Of a stretch of 64,000 bases of DNA, positions 60,241 through 64,000 are shown one piece after another. The translations under genes were made by a program, and so were the position numbers. Below the pieces are notes generated by a model that saw only the letters and a program-made list of their open reading frames with translations, did not search any database and had not been told where the DNA came from. Origin of the DNA: an uncultured Anaerotruncus sp. (GTDB lineage: Bacteria; Bacillota; Clostridia; Oscillospirales; Acutalibacteraceae). The stretch's first letter is position 1. Each line of letters starts with the position of its first letter. The DNA lies in the NCBI GenBank assembly GCA_900539775.1, contig UQDL01000007.1:1-64000 (forward strand). Direction: 5' to 3'.

Positions 60241-61488
60241 TCATTCTCTGCGCAAAGCCTCAATCGGGCTCATTTTAGCAGCCTTTCTTGCGGGATAAAT
60301 GCCGAAGAACAAGCCCACTCCGCAAGAGAACAAAAGCGCAATTGCTATAACACCTATATTAACATCCGGTGTAATTCCTATAATTGAGCAACCCGCAAAA
60401 GCGCCGGCAATGCCCAAAACCGTGCCTATAACACCGCCTATAAGGCAGAGTATAACCGATTCCGTAAGGAATTGAAGAGTTATGGTTTTTGTTTTTGCGC
60501 CCAGCGATTTTCTGATACCTATTTCTCTCGTTCGCTCCGTTACCGAAACAAGCATTATATTCATAACGCCTATACCGCCTACAATAAGTGAAATAGCACC
60601 TACGGCAGCAATAAACGCAGTAAGAATTGAAATGATGGTATCCACAAGCTCAACATAAGTTGCCATATCCTGAGCCACATAAATTGAATTTGAATAATTG
60701 CCGTGAGCCGCTTTAAGGTAGTTTACCGTGGCATTACCGATGGCATTGTTATTGGCATTGGTTTCGCCGATTACAAAAACTGCGGAAACAACCGGATCAC
60801 TGCCGGTAAGCTGTGAAAGCGTTGTGCAAGGCATAAAGAGAGCTATGGTAAGTTTATCACCCGTTTGGAACATATCTCCGAGCGAGCCTGCGCCGCCCAT
60901 ACTGTTTACAAGCGAATCAATATCTGCAACGCCTGCAACCTTAACCTTCATTGCGCTTCCCGACGAGGACAAAGTTAAATACTGCCCCGTTGCATCCTCA
61001 TACCCGAATGCGAGCTTTGCACTTTCCGTGCCTATTATCGCCACCGGCGAGGCGGCATTATATTCTTCATCGGTAAAAAACCTGCCGTACTTAGTGCCGT
61101 CCGGCAGCACAAACTGAGCATCGGAGTTTACACCGATCATCATAACTGTTGCTTCTTTTTCATTAACATCAATGGTGGACTTAGCAAAGCCCATCATCAT
61201 AGGCGAGCAGCGATCAACGCCGCTTACCTTTTTCTTGATATTTGCAACATCATCAAGTGTTATATAATCATTGTCGGTTGCCTGAGTTGTATCAACCGAA
61301 ACAAGCACGGCATTAGAGCCCATATCCTCAATAAGAGAAACTATATAATCCCTTGCACCTGTGCCGGCGCTTACAATCATAATAACCGAGCCGACGCCGA
61401 TTATAATGCCAAGCATCGTTAACAAAGAGCGCATCCAATTAGCTTTTATGCACTTGATGGCAATTTTTAAGCTTTCAGAAATATTCAT
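60241..61488 (-). CDS. MacB/FtsX-type ABC transporter permease
   Basis: A 415-residue permease with the MacB topology: one N-terminal helix (about 15-38; RSLLTMLGIIIGVGSVIMIVS), a large extracellular periplasmic-core domain (40-285), then three C-terminal helices with GGIGVMNIMLVSVTERTREIGIRKSLGAK, the coupling signature of the FtsX family, ending GIYPARKAAKMSPIEALRRE. It would export peptides, lipids or drugs with the MacA-like adaptor encoded 12 bp upstream. No ABC ATPase is found on either side, which is unusual for this class. Confidence 0.92.
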   Translation of the reverse strand: MNISESLKIAIKCIKANWMRSLLTMLGIIIGVGSVIMIVSAGTGARDYIVSLIEDMGSNAVLVSVDTTQATDNDYITLDDVANIKKKVSGVDRCSPMMMGFAKSTIDVNEKEATVMMIGVNSDAQFVLPDGTKYGRFFTDEEYNAASPVAIIGTESAKLAFGYEDATGQYLTLSSSGSAMKVKVAGVADIDSLVNSMGGAGSLGDMFQTGDKLTIALFMPCTTLSQLTGSDPVVSAVFVIGETNANNNAIGNATVNYLKAAHGNYSNSIYVAQDMATYVELVDTIISILTAFIAAVGAISLIVGGIGVMNIMLVSVTERTREIGIRKSLGAKTKTITLQFLTESVILCLIGGVIGTVLGIAGAFAGCSIIGITPDVNIGVIAIALLFSCGVGLFFGIYPARKAAKMSPIEALRRE

Positions 61489-61500
61489 AATGCACTCCGA

Positions 61501-63216
61501 TTATTTAACTTTTACTTCAAATGTGTCCTCTTTATAATCAGAGGAAGGTGTGGAAACAATTTTATCGCCCGCTTTAATTCCGCTTTTAACTTCATAAGCA
61601 GAATCTGAAACGGCACCTGTTTCTATAAGTGTTTTGGAAACCGTTTTATCTTTTTCATTATAGAGATATACATATGTGCCTGTTTTCTGAAGCACAATTG
61701 ATTCTATAGGAACGGTAACAATATTTTGATGATCGCCTACTGCGATGGTTACATCCGCATCAAAACCTGCGATAATGTTTTCATCGGGATCATTTACACT
61801 TACCTGAACTTCAACACCGGCACCGCTGCTTGTGAGGCTTGAAAGGCCGCTGATACCTGCCATAGAGCCAACAGTATCAAGCATTGAGCCTGATGAGCCG
61901 CCTGTTGCAACGGGAGCCTTGGAGATGATTTCACCGCTGTAAGTTCCGTATGCCGAATTGATTGTTGCCGGCATACCAACCTTAACCTTATGTATATCAT
62001 ATTCGCCGAGAGAAAGCGTAACAACCATTGAATCAAGATTTTCAAGGGTAATGCCCGATGCAAGAAGGCTTGTGGTTTCACCCGGATAGATATCACAAGC
62101 GGTAATAGTGCCGTCAAATGCGGCAGTCCATCCCGCAACAAGTTCTGCGTTTGCTTCATCTATTGCATCAAGAGCACTTTTGGCAGAATCCATAACCTGC
62201 TTTTTGGCAAAAACAGTATCATCAGATGCCTCAAGCTGGAACACCTTTTGCTGAGCATAAAGGGCAGCCAAATTAAGCTGTGCCGTTGCAAGCTGCACAT
62301 TAGGACTGCTTGCAATAGACGAGCCCACTGCGGCCCAATCTATATTTTTAACGGCAGTTTCAATCATATCAACAAGAACGCCGCTTTCGATTATAAGCTT
62401 TGTTTCATCAATAATGCCTTCTTTGATTGCCTTGGCAACGGCATCGCCAACTGCCTGAGCTATCCTTTCGGGATCAAGATTGCCGTTTTCAAGCTGATTT
62501 GCAATTTCCTGCATAACAACACGAACAAGTGCGTTTGTTGTTTCTATATCATTGGAAAGTCTGTTAAGAGTGTTAACAAGATCCGTAAGAGCTTGCACAA
62601 GGCCTTCCACGGTAGCCGGATAAGTTACCGGCTCGGTTGTAGTTGTTGTGGTGGCGCTGGTTGAGGCTGTTGTGGGCCTTGTGGTAGTTGGTCTTGTGGT
62701 TGTGGTAGTTGTCGGGAAAGTGATTGTAACTCTGCTTGTTGCCTGAGTTACTGCTTCCCTTTCAAGCTTCTCGAGCTGCTTTTGAGCATCTTCGATTTTG
62801 CTGTTAACATCTGCAAGATTTTCCTTTGCTGTTTTTTGATCGGAAACAGATTGCTTGTAGCTTTTTTTAGCTTGCTGATAAGTTCCGCTGAGCTGCTTGC
62901 GCTGTGAATCAAGAGTGCTTGTGTCAAAGGTTGCAAGTTTATCGCCGGCGCTTACTTTATCGCCAACCTTAACAAAAACTTCTTTAACCGTTGCAACGGC
63001 GCCAACCTTATATTCTTTGGTTGTGCCTGCCGAAACCTTGCCCGTTGCACTGACAGATTCGCTGATTTCGCCTGTGCCGATAGTTGTGAGCGAAACGGTT
63101 TCTTTCTTTTTTGATTTTGCCGAAACCCCGATAACCGTGCCTATTATAGCAATAACCAAAACTATGGAAATTGCGGCAATAATCTTTTTCTTGTTGCTTT
63201 TCTTTACAGTAGCCAT
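61501..63216 (-). CDS. MacA-type membrane fusion protein with Thr-rich insert
   Basis: A 571-residue adaptor. The start is ATG 63216 (MATVKKSNKKK). There is one N-terminal membrane anchor (12-32). A biotinyl-lipoyl-like half (VKEVFVKVGDKVSAGDKLATFD) is followed by a coiled-coil hairpin, then the second lipoyl half (WTAAFDGTITACDIYPGET) and beta-barrel/membrane-proximal domains. The hairpin is split by a low-complexity run (residues 163-198) of threonines with Pro and Arg, and by a helical stretch to about 310. It is coupled with the MacB-like permease. Confidence 0.9.
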   Translation of the reverse strand: MATVKKSNKKKIIAAISIVLVIAIIGTVIGVSAKSKKKETVSLTTIGTGEISESVSATGKVSAGTTKEYKVGAVATVKEVFVKVGDKVSAGDKLATFDTSTLDSQRKQLSGTYQQAKKSYKQSVSDQKTAKENLADVNSKIEDAQKQLEKLEREAVTQATSRVTITFPTTTTTTRPTTTRPTTASTSATTTTTTEPVTYPATVEGLVQALTDLVNTLNRLSNDIETTNALVRVVMQEIANQLENGNLDPERIAQAVGDAVAKAIKEGIIDETKLIIESGVLVDMIETAVKNIDWAAVGSSIASSPNVQLATAQLNLAALYAQQKVFQLEASDDTVFAKKQVMDSAKSALDAIDEANAELVAGWTAAFDGTITACDIYPGETTSLLASGITLENLDSMVVTLSLGEYDIHKVKVGMPATINSAYGTYSGEIISKAPVATGGSSGSMLDTVGSMAGISGLSSLTSSGAGVEVQVSVNDPDENIIAGFDADVTIAVGDHQNIVTVPIESIVLQKTGTYVYLYNEKDKTVSKTLIETGAVSDSAYEVKSGIKAGDKIVSTPSSDYKEDTFEVKVK

Positions 63217-63254
63217 TCCACATATACCTCTATATATAATATAATCACTGTTAA

Positions 63255-63295
63255 AAAGGGGCATAAAAAGCCTGTGCCGCCTTTAATGCCCCTTT
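63255..63295 (-). terminator. Hairpin with T run at the start of the macA transcript
   Basis: AAAGGGGCAT (63255-63264) pairs perfectly with ATGCCCCTTT (63286-63295) across a 21-nt loop, with a T run on the minus strand. It could end purD transcription or attenuate macA, since it lies directly after the -10. Confidence 0.65.
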
Positions 63296-63324
63296 AGTAT
63301 AATTCCAATTTGTATAAATGTCAA
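63296..63324 (-). promoter_or_regulatory. Promoter of the macA-macB operon
   Basis: Minus strand TTGACA (63324-63319), 17-bp spacer, TATACT (63301-63296). Confidence 0.82.
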
Positions 63325-63401
63325 CAACTATTTGTAAACATTTCAAATTTTAACCAACAGTTCACAATTGATATTTTTTACAAAGCACGAATCAAGTGAA
63401 A

Positions 63402-63998
63402 TTATTTATTAAGAGCAGCCAAAGCTTTTTTGCCTATATCATGCCTGAAATGCATATTATCAAAATGGATTTCACCAAGTGCCGCATAAGCCTTATCAAG
63501 AGCCTGCTGTAAATCGGAGCCGAGCGCCGTCACGCCAAGCACTCTTCCGCCTGAGGTAACAAGCTTACCGTCTTTAATTGCAGTGCCGGCATGATAAACG
63601 ATAACGCCGTCTTTTTGGCCGTTTTCAAGGCCCGTTATTTCAATACCCTTAGGATAAGATTTAGGATAACCGCCTGATGCCGCTATAACGCAAGCGCAAG
63701 CTTCATCTGCCCATTCTATATCAAGCTCTGCAAGAGTGCCGTTATTGATTGCCTCAAAAATATCAATAATATCTGTTTTAAGGCGAGGCAAAACAACTTG
63801 AGTTTCCGGATCACCAAAGCGGCAATTGTATTCAATCACCTTAGGACCCTTAGGTGTAAGCATAAGTCCGAAATAAAGGCAACCCTTAAACGTGCGTCCT
63901 TCCTTATTCATAGCATCAATCGTAGGAATAAAGATTTTTTCCATACATTCCTTTGCAATATCAGCAGTGTAATACGGATTCGGAGAAACAGTGCCCAT
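63402..63998 (-). CDS. purD: Phosphoribosylamine-glycine ligase PurD, C-terminal part (runs off the window)
   Basis: The C-terminal 198 residues of GAR synthetase, the second step of purine synthesis. It starts mid-domain at MGTVSPNPYYT, reading through IFIPTIDAMNKEGRTFKGCLYFGLMLTPKGPKVIEYNCRFGDPETQVVLPRL (ATP-grasp metal site) to the C-terminal domain (GRVLGVTALGSDLQQALDKAYAALGEIHFDNMHFRHDIG). The upstream part lies beyond base 64000, so the gene is partial only because of the window edge. No frameshift is seen. Confidence 0.96.
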   Translation of the reverse strand: MGTVSPNPYYTADIAKECMEKIFIPTIDAMNKEGRTFKGCLYFGLMLTPKGPKVIEYNCRFGDPETQVVLPRLKTDIIDIFEAINNGTLAELDIEWADEACACVIAASGGYPKSYPKGIEITGLENGQKDGVIVYHAGTAIKDGKLVTSGGRVLGVTALGSDLQQALDKAYAALGEIHFDNMHFRHDIGKKALAALNK

Positions 63999-64000
63999 TC

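Noticed and set aside
1..64000. tRNA or rRNA genes
   Set aside because: No T-arm-like GGTTCGAATC pattern or rRNA core sequence was noticed on either strand, though a covariance search was not possible.

Overview
The window reads as chromosomal DNA of a low-to-mid GC, Gram-positive anaerobe of class Clostridia, most likely a gut Oscillospirales/Ruminococcaceae-type bacterium. This taxonomic call is inferred from gene order and protein style, not from a database search. Support: a division/cell-wall cluster with a SpoVD-type PASTA transpeptidase; a MurE carrying the meso-diaminopimelate motif DNPR; IreB; a Phe T-box before pheST; ylxM-ffh-rpsP-khpA-rimM-trmD and phoH-ybeY-era-yqzL-recO-mutS2 blocks; and consensus TTGACA/TATAAT promoters with 17-bp spacers.

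Region by region. 1-4150 is an accessory, scarred stretch. It holds an ECF sigma/anti-sigma pair bracketed by two near-identical 50-bp segments, a truncated endonuclease/exonuclease/phosphatase gene that kept its promoter, two small unknown proteins, three GGTCACATT repeats phased at exactly 20 bp, and about 450 bp of nested hairpins that look like a resistance-gene leader without its gene. 4159-13839 carries a MarR-controlled TauE/SafE permease, a GNAT acetyltransferase, a GH18-like lipoprotein, an MdoB/LTA-synthase-like membrane phosphoglycerol transferase, a YaiI/DUF188 protein and a GH38 alpha-mannosidase. 14154-27124 is the minus-strand cell wall/division cluster mraZ-rsmH-ftsL-spoVD-murE-mraY-ftsW-murG-murA-ftsQ, followed by a separately promoted ftsZ; murD and murF are missing from it. 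27433-31338 has a GPH-type sugar symporter, a TatD-linked-type radical SAM protein, a MocR regulator and a small membrane protein. 31411-45213 is a run of minus-strand housekeeping operons: coiled-coil protein/coaD/rsmD, uvrC, ptsH, trmD-rimM-khpA-rpsP-ffh-ylxM, and mutS2-recO-yqzL-era-ybeY-phoH. 45327-49358 is a plus-strand operon of FkbM methyltransferase, MscS channel, sulfatase and pyrophosphatase-like genes. 49438-53954 holds a second GPH symporter, an iron alcohol dehydrogenase and a cytoplasmic sialidase. 54018-58780 holds T-box-pheST, ireB, an unknown and a small XRE regulator. 58897-64000 holds a NahK-like sugar kinase, a MacB/MacA-type exporter pair and the 3' part of purD.

How it fits together. 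The core is cell-envelope biogenesis and translation/RNA processing. Scattered between the core operons is a glycan-salvage set: alpha-mannosidase, sialidase, sulfatase, N-acetylhexosamine kinase-like protein, GH18-like lipoprotein and two GPH cation symporters. Several of these enzymes have no signal peptide, which suggests import of host oligosaccharides followed by breakdown in the cytoplasm. No tRNA, rRNA, CRISPR array or intact transposase was seen. The most unusual observations are the phased repeats and hairpin cluster near 3300-4142, a probable AUU start codon for phoH, a perfect palindrome lying inside the ptsH promoter spacer, and a duplicated 65-bp promoter-like segment before two unrelated genes.
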